A DNA stretch of 55,087 nt from positions 1 to 55,087 of the forward strand of contig JAUMTV010000006.1 of the NCBI GenBank assembly GCA_030531025.1, in the 5' to 3' direction. Below are positions 46,158-55,047 of this stretch, in pieces; the first letter of the stretch is position 1; every line of letters starts with the position of its first letter. A program made the position numbers and the translations under genes. The notes under the pieces were generated by a model that was not told where the DNA came from, did not search any database, and worked only from the letters and a program-made list of their open reading frames with translations. Origin of the DNA: Turicibacter sp. Its GTDB lineage: Bacteria > Bacillota > Bacilli > MOL361 > Turicibacteraceae.

Positions 46158-47567
46158 ATGAATTATAATGAGATTGCTAAACAAGTATTAGCTAATATCG
46201 GTGGTAAAGAAAATGTTTCTAATGCTGCGCATTGTGTTACAAGGTTACGCGTAATTTTAGATGATCAAACAAAGTATAATAAAGAAGCTTTAGAAGAAAT
46301 TCAGGGGGTTAAAGGTGTTTTCTTCAATAGTGGCCAACTTCAGATCATTTTTGGAAGCGGTGTAGTAGAAGAAGTGTATGCGGGATTTTTACAAGAAGCT
46401 AATTTAAGTTCTGCTACACTAGCCGATGTAAAAAGTGACGGAACTGAAAAATTAAACGCATTGCAACGAGGATTTAAAATATTTTCTGATATATTCATTC
46501 CGATTATTCCAGCCTTTGTTGGAGCAGCGATTTTATTAGGGGTTCGTTCATTATTAACAACAACGGGATTATTTGGTATGGAGCAGTCATTTGCACAACA
46601 AAATCCTTTGATTAATGATTTTTGTGAATTCTTAAATATTATTTGTGCAACCTTTGGATTTTTACCTTTAATTATTATGTACTCAGCAGTGAAACGATTC
46701 GGAGGAAATCCTGTTCTTGGACTTGTCATTGGAGGGGCAATGTTAAGTCCTTCATTAATGGATGCTAATGCTTTTGCTTTAAATCCAGATCAAGCTCAGT
46801 ATTGGAATTTACTTGGATTCCAAATTCCACAAGTTGGTTTTCAAGGAGGAGTATTCCCAGCTATTTTAACAGCTTTATTTTTAGCACATGCGGAGAAATT
46901 CTTTAAGAAAATTGTTCCTCAAGTTGTTTCATTTATTTTTGTTCCAGCATTAACAATTTTATCGTCAGGGTTAGCATTATTCTTAGTATTTGGACCTTTA
47001 GGAAATTTAATTGGTCATTGGTTAGGAGTGGCGGTTGATTTCTTATATAATGATTGGGGATTTATTGGGGCTGGTATTTTTGCGGCTTCATTAATGCCAT
47101 TAAATGTTACAGGAACACAGCATGCTATTCAACCTATTGAAATGCAGTTGTTAGCTCAAAATGGTGTGAATTATATTCAACCATTATGGTCAGTAGCAAT
47201 TCTTGCTCAAGGTGGAGCAGCGATTGGAATGTTTTTATTATATAAACGTTCTCGTGATAAAGAGGTTGCTATTTCTTCATTTATCCCAACATTATTTGGT
47301 ATTTCAGAACCGGCCATTTTTGCTGTGAATTTAAAGAACTCAATTACGCCTTTCTTATGTGCAGTGACTTCAGCATTTATCTCAGGTGCTTTTATGAAGT
47401 TATTCGATGTTAAAGCAAATGGAATGGCGTTAACAGTTATTCCAGGAATGACTATCGTTGAACCAACAGTATTTATTTATTATATTATTGGAAATATACT
47501 AGCTTTCAGTTTACCAATTATTTTCTTATTAATTATCAATAAAACTATAGGTGTTAAGACTAATTAA
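46158..47567 (+). CDS. scrA: PTS sucrose-type transporter, EIIBC
   Basis: 469 residues: EIIB domain (about 1-85) with the phospho-cysteine in NAAHCVTRLRVIL, then EIIC (about 105-465) with roughly ten membrane segments and the GISEPAIFAVNL motif. The protein imports and phosphorylates a sugar; with the GH32 hydrolase downstream, sucrose is most likely. There is no EIIA domain and none nearby, so an EIIA from another PTS must supply phosphate. Start follows GGGAGG. Confidence 0.93.
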   Translation: MNYNEIAKQVLANIGGKENVSNAAHCVTRLRVILDDQTKYNKEALEEIQGVKGVFFNSGQLQIIFGSGVVEEVYAGFLQEANLSSATLADVKSDGTEKLNALQRGFKIFSDIFIPIIPAFVGAAILLGVRSLLTTTGLFGMEQSFAQQNPLINDFCEFLNIICATFGFLPLIIMYSAVKRFGGNPVLGLVIGGAMLSPSLMDANAFALNPDQAQYWNLLGFQIPQVGFQGGVFPAILTALFLAHAEKFFKKIVPQVVSFIFVPALTILSSGLALFLVFGPLGNLIGHWLGVAVDFLYNDWGFIGAGIFAASLMPLNVTGTQHAIQPIEMQLLAQNGVNYIQPLWSVAILAQGGAAIGMFLLYKRSRDKEVAISSFIPTLFGISEPAIFAVNLKNSITPFLCAVTSAFISGAFMKLFDVKANGMALTVIPGMTIVEPTVFIYYIIGNILAFSLPIIFLLIINKTIGVKTN

Positions 47568-47571
47568 ATGG

Positions 47572-47609
47572 GTAAAGAAGGATAGAGATTATATTCTATC
47601 CTTCTTTAC
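47572..47609 (+). other. Intercistronic hairpin in the sucrose operon
   Basis: GTAAAGAAGGATAGA pairs with TTCTATCCTTCTTTAC around a seven-base loop. There is no T run after it (TAATAAAAGG follows), so it looks like an mRNA-stability or processing hairpin rather than a full terminator. Confidence 0.6.
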
Positions 47610-47630
47610 TAATAAAAGGAGATGTAGATT

Positions 47631-49067
47631 ATGAAGTTTAAGACATTTGAGAAATATACTTATTTAGAAGAAAAACACCAAGCATATTTAGATGAATTAA
47701 AAGAATATGTCAGTCAAACGGATTATTTACCCCGATATCATATTTATCCACCATGTGGACTAATGAATGATCCAAATGGGTTAAGTTACTATAATAATGA
47801 ATATCATGTCTTTTATCAATGGTTCCCATTTGAACCTAATCATGGAATGAAACATTGGGGACATGTTAAATCAAAGAATTTAGTTAACTGGGAAGATTGT
47901 GATGTGGCTCTAATACCTGATCAAGAATATGAAAAAAATGGGGCATATTCAGGAAATGCTATTGAAAAAGATGGATTACTTTATCTTTTTTATACGGCTA
48001 ATTATAAGACACCTTATGGGAAAATACCTAAACAGGCAGTTGCAATTATGAATAAGGAAGGAGAAATCAAAAAATCACTTAAAAATCCAATTATTGATGG
48101 ATCTCCTGAAGGATTCAAAGGTGAAATTCGCGATCCATATGTTTTTAAAAGAGGCGAAAAATATTTTATGTTATTAGGAGCATGGTCAGAAGAAGATAAA
48201 GGAACACTTTTAATTTATGAAAGTCATGGTGATTTAGAGAACTGGACTTATCGTGGACCGTTAACATTAGATATAGATTGTGGATATATGCTTGAATGTC
48301 CTGCTTATATGGAGGTAGATGGTAAAGATGTGTTGATTGTCTCTCCAATGGGACTTGAAAAACAAGACGAAAAATATCATAATCGTTTTTCTTCAATTTA
48401 TTTAGTTGGAACATTAGATTTAGAAAAAAATAAATTTATTGTTGAGTCAATGGATGAAATTGATGCTGGATTTGATTTCTATGCTCCACAAATCTTTAGA
48501 GGAGCCTCTGGGCAGCCATTGATGATTGGATGGTTTGGATGTGGAGAGCAACCTCTGCATAGTGATAAAGACATGTGGAAACATGGATTAACAACACCAC
48601 GTTATTTACATATTGAAAATAATCAATTAAAAACTTTTGTTGTAAAAGAGTTATTGGAAAAATTCAATAAGATTGAAGAATGTATAAGGAAGGAGTTTAC
48701 AATAGATACTAATGCCTATCATTTTACAACTGTTGTAAAAGTAGATGAAACCATGACGAGTATTCAATTTGGGGAGTTATCAGATTACTGGCAATTAAAA
48801 GTAGATACAAAAAGTCAGAAGATAAGTATTGATCGTCAACCATTATTAATCAAAGTCGATGAAGATTACGGATTTTTACGTCAATGTTCAATTGATATGA
48901 AAGAGAGAGTACAGATTGATGTATTTGTTGATAATAGTTTCGTAGAAGTGTTTATTAATAAAGGAGAAAAAGTATTCTGTTTGCGAACTTTTAATACAAA
49001 AAAAGATAATAACCAAATACGAATTAATAAAGAGTTATTTTCTTCAATTTCTGTCTTTAAAAATTAA
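47631..49067 (+). CDS. scrB: Sucrose-6-phosphate hydrolase (GH32)
   Basis: 478 residues, cytoplasmic. The GH32 landmarks are present: nucleophile Asp in LMNDPNGLSYY, the RDP motif (EIRDPYVF, transition-state stabiliser) and the acid/base Glu in YMLECPAYM. An N-terminal five-bladed propeller is followed by a C-terminal beta-sandwich (about 350-478). It splits imported sucrose-6-phosphate into glucose-6-phosphate and fructose, or short fructans. It follows the transporter in one operon under the two operators. Start after AAAAGGAG. Confidence 0.94.
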   Translation: MKFKTFEKYTYLEEKHQAYLDELKEYVSQTDYLPRYHIYPPCGLMNDPNGLSYYNNEYHVFYQWFPFEPNHGMKHWGHVKSKNLVNWEDCDVALIPDQEYEKNGAYSGNAIEKDGLLYLFYTANYKTPYGKIPKQAVAIMNKEGEIKKSLKNPIIDGSPEGFKGEIRDPYVFKRGEKYFMLLGAWSEEDKGTLLIYESHGDLENWTYRGPLTLDIDCGYMLECPAYMEVDGKDVLIVSPMGLEKQDEKYHNRFSSIYLVGTLDLEKNKFIVESMDEIDAGFDFYAPQIFRGASGQPLMIGWFGCGEQPLHSDKDMWKHGLTTPRYLHIENNQLKTFVVKELLEKFNKIEECIRKEFTIDTNAYHFTTVVKVDETMTSIQFGELSDYWQLKVDTKSQKISIDRQPLLIKVDEDYGFLRQCSIDMKERVQIDVFVDNSFVEVFINKGEKVFCLRTFNTKKDNNQIRINKELFSSISVFKN

Positions 49068-49068
49068 G

Positions 49069-49107
49069 AAAAATCCCTTCATATTTTTTAATATGAAGGG
49101 ATTTTTT
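49069..49107 (+). terminator. Sucrose operon terminator
   Basis: AAAATCCCTTCATATT pairs with AATATGAAGGGATTTT, then T residues. Confidence 0.9.
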
Positions 49108-49200
49108 AGTGTACTTATTATAGTATGCTGTCAGCATCACAATTAAATTTTGAAACATGTTAATATGGATTATAATAACTCAGTAAATACTAGAGGAGTT

Positions 49201-49344
49201 ATGAAGTATACATATTTAATCTATTTAATAGTTTGTCTAATGTTTGCTGAATGGTTTCAGTTAGAGAATATAGCATTTGTCATATTGGCTTTAATCTTCT
49301 TTTCAAGCTTAGCAATTTTTAATGACCAGTTAGGTATTAGATAA
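49201..49344 (+). CDS. Small membrane protein, 47 residues
   Basis: ATG 49201 (MKYTYLIYLIVCLMF) is five bases after GAGGAG; the longer in-frame version from 49150 has no site. Two hydrophobic segments (about 3-16 and 22-40) joined by AEWFQLEN. No recognised family. The composition and site make it a plausible real gene. Confidence 0.5.
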   Translation: MKYTYLIYLIVCLMFAEWFQLENIAFVILALIFFSSLAIFNDQLGIR

Positions 49345-49403
49345 ATAAGTCATTAATTATTTATCTAATATTATTTCTTTATTCAAAAGGTATAATGGTC
49401 TTT

Positions 49404-49841
49404 TTATTGACGTGAGTTGTAAATTTCTTTTTCAACATCGATGAAGGCTTTCGCAATGACATCATATGTTTTTGCCCATGCGTCAATAATTTCATCTGTA
49501 GCAGCATCTCCTAATACTTCTTTAATGGCAGCTAATAAATGCTTTCCGACAATTGGGTAGTGTTCTTCTTTTACTCCGCAGTCACAATGACGAACAGCGA
49601 TACGATTGACAACTGGCATAATAGCGCCTAAATTATCAATATTTTGTGCAGCTGCTAATACAGTCATCGCTAAAGCTTTTGGTTGTTCACCTGATTTTTG
49701 TTTCGCCATATCAAATAAAGGTGCTACCTCTGGGTTTTGTTCAAACATATTTTTATAGAATGTTGTTGTAATATCTAAACCGTGTGCCTTTAAGGCAGGG
49801 ACTGTACTTTTAATCACTTCAATTGTTTGTTGATCTAACAT
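49404..49841 (-). CDS. Single-domain bacterial haemoglobin (Vitreoscilla/Hmp-globin type)
   Basis: 145 residues with the globin fold throughout. The haem-proximal region [19 protein letters not shown] carries the F-helix proximal His (RHCDCGV), and the C-terminal [20 protein letters not shown] closely matches the family. There is no reductase domain, so it needs a separate electron donor. Such globins bind oxygen and detoxify nitric oxide by dioxygenation or reduction. It is divergent from an Rrf2 regulator with a dyad between, which points to NO-responsive control. AAGGAGA precedes the start. Confidence 0.94.
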   Translation of the reverse strand: MLDQQTIEVIKSTVPALKAHGLDITTTFYKNMFEQNPEVAPLFDMAKQKSGEQPKALAMTVLAAAQNIDNLGAIMPVVNRIAVRHCDCGVKEEHYPIVGKHLLAAIKEVLGDAATDEIIDAWAKTYDVIAKAFIDVEKEIYNSRQ

Positions 49842-49910
49842 GAGAATCTCTCCTTATAAATGATTTTTTTGGTTCGCATGATTAGAATAACATGAAGTTT
49901 TTAAATATTC

Positions 49911-49932
49911 AAATTAAATACACATTTAATTT
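49911..49932. promoter_or_regulatory. Candidate Rrf2/NsrR operator
   Basis: AAATTAAAT-ACAC-ATTTAATTT, a perfect 9-bp inverted repeat in the divergent intergenic region between globin and regulator. AT-rich dyads of this size are typical for NsrR sites. Confidence 0.6.
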
Positions 49933-50010
49933 TTGGCGAATTTACCAAAGATATTTTTATATAAAGGAGATAATTTTCTAGTGTATAATTAATCTAAAGG
50001 TGGTGTAACC

Positions 50011-50406
50011 ATGCAGTTATCTAAATTTAGTGACTATAGTTTTCGTGCGTTAATTTATTTAGCACAACATAGTGATAAATTATGTACCGTTGAAGAATTA
50101 GCAAAGGCGTTAAATACATCAGAACATCATATGAAAAAAGTGATTCATCATCTGGGAAAAACAGAGTATATTACTTCGATGAAAGGTCGCGGTGGTGGAT
50201 TAAAACTTGGTTTAAATCCAAGCGACATCAATTTAGGAGAAGTATTAAAAGTGACTGAGGATAATATGAACATCATTGAATGTTTCAATAATCCACATAG
50301 TTGTCCTTTACTATCGTCTGGATGTAAGCTAAAGCACATTACATCAAAAGCACTAGATCAATTTATTCATGAATTTTCCCAATATACATTAGTTGATTTA
50401 TTATAA
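50011..50406 (+). CDS. Rrf2-family iron-sulfur regulator, NsrR-like
   Basis: 131 residues: winged helix (about 1-80, QLSKFSDYSFRALIYLAQHS, HHMKKVIHHLGKTEYITSMKGRGGGLKLG) and the cluster-binding segment ECFNNPHSCPLLSSGCKLK with three cysteines spaced as in NsrR. In NsrR the Fe-S cluster reacts with NO and repression is lifted. Adjacent divergent globin supports NsrR function over IscR, whose targets (isc/suf) are absent here. Start after AAAGGTGG. Confidence 0.88.
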   Translation: MQLSKFSDYSFRALIYLAQHSDKLCTVEELAKALNTSEHHMKKVIHHLGKTEYITSMKGRGGGLKLGLNPSDINLGEVLKVTEDNMNIIECFNNPHSCPLLSSGCKLKHITSKALDQFIHEFSQYTLVDLL

Positions 50407-50407
50407 A

Positions 50408-50448
50408 GAAGAACTCTATGAACAATTAAGTTTCATAGAGTTCTTTTG
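50408..50448 (+). terminator. Terminator after the Rrf2 regulator
   Basis: AAGAACTCTATGAA pairs with TTCATAGAGTTCTT, then TTG. Confidence 0.88.
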
Positions 50449-50506
50449 CATATCTAAGAAAACTATTTTGTATACTTTAACGATAAGTGTGATTTGAGGT
50501 GAGGGG

Positions 50507-52066
50507 ATGTATAAAAAATATTTAACATTAGCTTTGAATCAAGAAAAGAAAGTGATTTGTCGGATACCTTTTGTTGAAGATAAGTGTCAAATTGAAGTTA
50601 AAGTACTATTAGAAGAGGAGTTACTTGATTTATCAGGCTTAACGGTGAAGATAGGTACAACAATAATAAAGGATAGAAAGCTATTTAAATCTTATCAGAT
50701 GATTTCCACCAAAACAGGTCAGATTTCTGTAGAAATTATGAATGACATTGCAGATGTAGATATTCGAATACCATGTGAGTTAAAAGTCTACAACGCTGGT
50801 CAATTGTTAGGAAGTGCTTCGTTTTATTTAGTCTTTTTTGATCCATTGATGATGAATAATCGAAAAAAGGAAGTTACTGATGTGAAAAAAGCACCGACGT
50901 CAGCACAAGTTAGAATGATTGCACATCGAGGACTTAGTTTATTAGCACCTGAAAATACGCTGCCTGCTTATGAATTAGCAGGAAAGTATGGATACTATGG
51001 TGCCGAATGTGACATTCATGAAACAAAAGATGGGGAATTTATTTTACTACACGATGATTTGTTAAATCGGACGACTACAGGTAGTGGGAAGCCTGAGCGT
51101 TATTCCCTTGAGGAGTTGAAGGAGTTTTTCGTGAATGATGGGCATCAAATAAAAAAATATCCTAATCTAAAAATTCCAACATTACAGGAGTTTTTAATTG
51201 TTTGTAAAAGGTGGGGACTTTTGCCGGTCATTGAAATTAAAGAGATGGAGCCTAATTCTGTTTTTCAATTACTACGTCTCATCAGAAATTTTGGAGATTT
51301 AAATCAAGTGATGATTATTTCTTTTTCAAAAGAGATTGTGACAGAAGTTCGAAGGCAAAGTGATGACATACAAATTCAATGGTTAGCTGACTTAACTCAT
51401 GAGAATATAGATTATTGTGCAAACTACCAAATGGGAATTGATAGTTATAAAAAGAAAGTTTCTAAAGAGATGATTGAGTATGCACATTCGAAAGGGGTCG
51501 TTGTGAATACGTGGACGGTTGACTCTGGTGAACAGATGCAAGACCTCATTGAGATGGGAATCGATTTTATTAGTACGAATATTTTAATGCATCGTCAGGT
51601 ATTAAGAAGTGGCGGAAAAATTAAAAGTTATTTTTTAAATAACCGTGTAAGTTATATCACTTGTTTACATCCATCGATTAATAATGAAGGAGCGAATCAA
51701 TGGAAGTGGCACACGAGTGGTATTTTAGAGATAAAAGGTGACCGTGAAGCAAAGAAAATGTTGCAGATGAAGTTACCCGCTATGCATATAGGTGATGTAG
51801 TAAGTTTATCGTTCTTTTATCGTCATATAAGTGGAGATGAAGTTGGTGTGGCACTTGAATATATTGAATCTGAGGGAAGTTCTCTGATTGAGCGCCGAAT
51901 TAAAACAGAGCCGATTGATGACTGGAGATTTGTTGAGTGTCAATTTATTGTTTTACATGATGTCAGCGGAATAAAAGATTATTACAATATTTTAATTGGA
52001 TCTTGGCAGATGAGTTCATCGCACTTTATGATTCAAGATGTTAGAGTTAAAGTTGATTATATGTAA
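50507..52066 (+). CDS. Glycerophosphodiester phosphodiesterase with extra N- and C-terminal domains
   Basis: 519 residues. The GDPD core (about 142-370) shows MIAHRGLSLLAPENTLPAYE, AECDIHETKDGEFILLHDD (metal and catalytic residues), VIEIKE and VNTWTVDS. It hydrolyses glycerophosphodiesters to glycerol-3-phosphate and an alcohol, in lipid or teichoic-acid turnover. The first 130 residues are a beta-rich domain I do not recognise, and the last 125 look like a carbohydrate-binding-type jelly roll (SGDEVGVALEYIESEGSSLIERR). There is no signal peptide, so it appears cytoplasmic or non-classically exported. Start after GAGGTGAGG. Confidence 0.85.
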   Translation: MYKKYLTLALNQEKKVICRIPFVEDKCQIEVKVLLEEELLDLSGLTVKIGTTIIKDRKLFKSYQMISTKTGQISVEIMNDIADVDIRIPCELKVYNAGQLLGSASFYLVFFDPLMMNNRKKEVTDVKKAPTSAQVRMIAHRGLSLLAPENTLPAYELAGKYGYYGAECDIHETKDGEFILLHDDLLNRTTTGSGKPERYSLEELKEFFVNDGHQIKKYPNLKIPTLQEFLIVCKRWGLLPVIEIKEMEPNSVFQLLRLIRNFGDLNQVMIISFSKEIVTEVRRQSDDIQIQWLADLTHENIDYCANYQMGIDSYKKKVSKEMIEYAHSKGVVVNTWTVDSGEQMQDLIEMGIDFISTNILMHRQVLRSGGKIKSYFLNNRVSYITCLHPSINNEGANQWKWHTSGILEIKGDREAKKMLQMKLPAMHIGDVVSLSFFYRHISGDEVGVALEYIESEGSSLIERRIKTEPIDDWRFVECQFIVLHDVSGIKDYYNILIGSWQMSSSHFMIQDVRVKVDYM

Positions 52067-52105
52067 AAAGGAAATTTTAAAAAGTGATAGGTAGCTATGT
52101 TTGAC

Positions 52106-52277
52106 TATATAAGTCCAGATAAGTTTTTTACATCGTAAAAAACTTATCAGCCCTACTAATGGAGGAAACATGCTTCGCATGGTAGGTGACCCCTGGACGA
52201 TAGTCTGTCTTAGTATTAAAGCGGATTTACACCCAAGCCTGTTATAAAATTGTAAAATACTTTTCTGTTTCTATAGA
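52106..52277 (+). repeat. Dispersed structured repeat, copy D
   Basis: Closest to the consensus. GTCCAG/CTGGAC closing stem, an AAGTTTTTT/AAAAAACTT stem two pairs longer than in copy A on both arms, CATGC-TTC-GCATG apical hairpin, then AAGCCTGTTATAAAATTG and TTTCTGTTTCTATAGA. It lies between the GDPD and antiporter genes on their strand. Confidence 0.82.
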
Positions 52278-52299
52278 GATGTTAAAAATAAAGTCATTT

Positions 52300-52335
52300 T
52301 AAAAGAGGAGTTTTTATGAGCTCCTCTTTTATTTT
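52300..52335 (+). terminator. Terminator downstream of repeat copy D
   Basis: AAAAGAGGAG pairs with CTCCTCTTTT, then ATTTT. Confidence 0.8.
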
Positions 52336-52498
52336 CGCAATTTTATTGACCATTTTGAAAAAAATGGTTGACTTTATGATATTTGCTATTATAATAAATT
52401 CGACATGTAGAAGAAATTTGTCGAGATAGAGAGAATCTAAGGCAAATATAAAAGGGAGTTTTCTCTTTTAATGAAGAACTTATTATGAGGTGAGAGAG

Positions 52499-54178
52499 AT
52501 GTCATGGTTGGTTGAGGTACTTCAGTCATATCCAGAACTAGCGCTATTTTTAACATTAGCCATTGGATATGCAGTTGGAAAAATCCAGATTGGTTCATTT
52601 AAGATTGGGACGGTTCCAGGAGTTTTAGTCACAGGTGTTTTTGTTGGCCAATTAGGAATTACAGTAGATAACACAGTAAAAGCAGTGTTCTTTTTGCTTT
52701 TCTTATTTACCTTAGGGTATAATGCGGGTCCTCAATTCTTTAAAGGATTAAAAAAAGAGGGAATTTCACAAGTTCTTTTTGCCGTTTTAATTTGTGTCAT
52801 TGGATTTATTTCTGCTATTTTTGTTGGAAAAATGATGGGATTCAATGCTGGGCAAGCAGGTGGATTAACAGCGGGTGCCTTAACACAATCATCAGTCATT
52901 GGAGTTGCTCAAGATGCAATTTCTAAGATGGATGTATTTAATCAAAAAGAGATGATGGACTTTGTTCCTGTTGGATATGCTGTTACTTATATTTTTGGAA
53001 CGCTTGGTTGTACGTTTATTTTGACAACGTTTGGTCCAAAAATTTTAAAAGTTGATTTAGAAAAAGAATGCTTCAAACTTGATCAACAAGCAAGAGAATC
53101 TCTCGAAGATGAGTTTGTCAGTTCACATGCTAGTGATGTTTTATATCGTATGTATGCAATAAATGACAAATATGCAGGATGCACAGTTTCTGAGATTGAA
53201 GCACAATTATGCGAAGAAAATATTCAATGCTTTATTATAAAAGTGAAACGTGATAATCAAGTATTTAAAGCTACAACAAGTACTCAACTTCATGTTAACG
53301 ACTGTGTGGCAATTGCTTTTAAAGAAAAAGATGTTCAACAAATTAAACTTTTAGATTTAGGTGATGAAATCTTTGATCATCAACTTGTAAACTTTAGAAC
53401 AGAATCATTAGAAATTTGTGTGAAGACACAGCAGGTCATTGGAAAGTCAATTCAAGATATTCAAGAAAATATTTTAACAAGAGGAGTCATGATTTCAAAA
53501 TTAAAGCGTGCAGGTGAAGAGATAGCGTACACATTAGATACGGTTATTAATAAGCACGATGTGTTGAAATTATCAGGGCCAGTTGATGAGGTAGAAGAAT
53601 TAGTCTTTCCTCTTGGAAAAGCAGTGCGCCAATCAGATGAAACAGATATGACGTTTGTTGGATTAGGTATTTTACTTGGTGGATTAATTGGAGTGCCAGC
53701 TTTAATGATTGGTAAGATTGGGATTACGTTATCAACTAGCGGTGGTGCCTTAATTATGGGATTAATTTGTGGATATATTCACTCTCGCCGACCAACGATT
53801 GGGCGTATGCCATCAGGAGCAAGTTGGTTTTTAAGTAATGTTGGATTAGCTGCTTTTGTTGCTGTTGTTGGGATTAATGCAGGTCCAGGCTTTGTTGCTG
53901 GATTACAAAGTTCAGGATTAAGCTTCTTCTTTGCAGGAATGTTAGTCACAGCTATTTCAACCTTCTCAGGAATTTTTCTTGGAAAGTATGTCTTTAAATT
54001 TTCAGCTCCAGTCATTTTAGGAGCGACGGCAGGTGCTTTAACAACAACCGCTGCAGTTGGAGGACTTTGTGAAAAAGCAAAAAGTAATGCACCTGTTCTT
54101 GGATATACAATTCCATATGCAGTTGGAAATATTTTATTAACAGTTTGGGGATCATTAATTGTGATGTTCTTCTCTTAA
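52499..54178 (+). CDS. Aspartate:alanine antiporter-type transporter (AspT/YidE family)
   Basis: The ATG at 52499 (MSWLVEVLQSYPELALF) follows GAGGTGAGAG. 559 residues: five or six membrane segments, a central cytoplasmic region with two TrkA-C (RCK_C)-like modules (about 205-375), and a second membrane half (about 385-555). The two halves carry related AGA(L/I)TQSS/ATAGALTTTAA motifs. The family includes the AspT aspartate/alanine exchanger that makes a proton-motive force from aspartate decarboxylation. No decarboxylase is next to it, so its substrate could be another dicarboxylate. Confidence 0.9.
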   Translation: MSWLVEVLQSYPELALFLTLAIGYAVGKIQIGSFKIGTVPGVLVTGVFVGQLGITVDNTVKAVFFLLFLFTLGYNAGPQFFKGLKKEGISQVLFAVLICVIGFISAIFVGKMMGFNAGQAGGLTAGALTQSSVIGVAQDAISKMDVFNQKEMMDFVPVGYAVTYIFGTLGCTFILTTFGPKILKVDLEKECFKLDQQARESLEDEFVSSHASDVLYRMYAINDKYAGCTVSEIEAQLCEENIQCFIIKVKRDNQVFKATTSTQLHVNDCVAIAFKEKDVQQIKLLDLGDEIFDHQLVNFRTESLEICVKTQQVIGKSIQDIQENILTRGVMISKLKRAGEEIAYTLDTVINKHDVLKLSGPVDEVEELVFPLGKAVRQSDETDMTFVGLGILLGGLIGVPALMIGKIGITLSTSGGALIMGLICGYIHSRRPTIGRMPSGASWFLSNVGLAAFVAVVGINAGPGFVAGLQSSGLSFFFAGMLVTAISTFSGIFLGKYVFKFSAPVILGATAGALTTTAAVGGLCEKAKSNAPVLGYTIPYAVGNILLTVWGSLIVMFFS

Positions 54179-54200
54179 TGGATAACTAAATTTAAAGAAT

Positions 54201-54232
54201 AAAAAATACAGTCGTTTGACTGTATTTTTTAT
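54201..54232 (+). terminator. Terminator after the antiporter
   Basis: AAAAAATACAGTC pairs with GACTGTATTTTTT. Confidence 0.9.
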
Positions 54233-54525
54233 TAGAGTTAGGAATTCAACTATTTATTTTGGGATGAATTTAGTTAATTGTTTGATGAATTGAATTTAGA
54301 TCATAGTTGTTTAGTCAATCATTTTATCTTAATAATATAGTTAATTCATTTATGAGTGATAATAATTACTAGTTTATGTTATAAGCCATAGGTTAATTAA
54401 TGTTTTTTGTCCATTAGATACTGATAGCTAATTAGTTTTATTTTAAATCAATGCGGAATTTATTAAGTTTTAAATCATAAATATATTTCCTAATAAAAAT
54501 ATACTAGCACTAATCTTTATATTCA

Positions 54526-54903
54526 AAAGAAAGATGAAATTCAGTTAAAGTTTGGTAGTTTTAAAGGATCAAAGGAGTATAACTTAAAGCTTAAAGACTA
54601 TGAGAAAATGAGAGATAAGTGGTGGGATCAATGGAGAGAACTTTAGTCTAACTCTATATAATCAAGAGAATCACTTAATGTATTCACTCACAAAAGATGA
54701 TTTTCCGTATGAGGTAAACTTATTCGAGCTTGAAACTAATCAAATTCAATTCTTATTAGAAGGAGAATTTTCAGGGAATCTAATGATTAATCTCACATAA
54801 TGATAAAAATTATATTAGTGCTAGTTTAAATAGTTTTTATACTCTATCTTATAAGTACGGTTATTTTGTAGAGAAAATAAAAGAAGATACGAAAATCTTT
54901 TAA
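54526..54903 (+). pseudogene. Decayed gene of unknown function, at least two frameshifts
   Basis: Three successive plus-strand segments in different frames read like one protein: KDEIQLKFGSFKGSKEYNL and on to KMRDK; then INGENFSLTLYNQENHLMYS, DDFPYEVNLFELETNQIQFL and GEFSGNLMINLT; then NDKNYISASLNSFYTLSYKY and on to KEDTKIF. Each switch needs a one- or two-base indel, and I find no intact start with a site. No family recognised. The 290 bases between the antiporter terminator and this remnant hold nothing I can assign. Confidence 0.55.
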
Positions 54904-55021
54904 AGTTATAAATTAAAGTGTTAGAGCGTTGATTTCTAATATTTTTTATTTTTTAAAAAAACGCATTCTTACCTAAAAAACGACAAAATATACAGAAAAG
55001 ACACGAATAATTATAAAATTT

Positions 55022-55030
55022 TGGTATAAT
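55022..55030 (+). promoter_or_regulatory. Extended -10 promoter for the riboswitch transcript
   Basis: TGGTATAAT with perfect TATAAT at 55025-55030, about 20 bases before the riboswitch. Confidence 0.65.
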
Positions 55031-55047
55031 GGCCTTGGTTATCAAGG

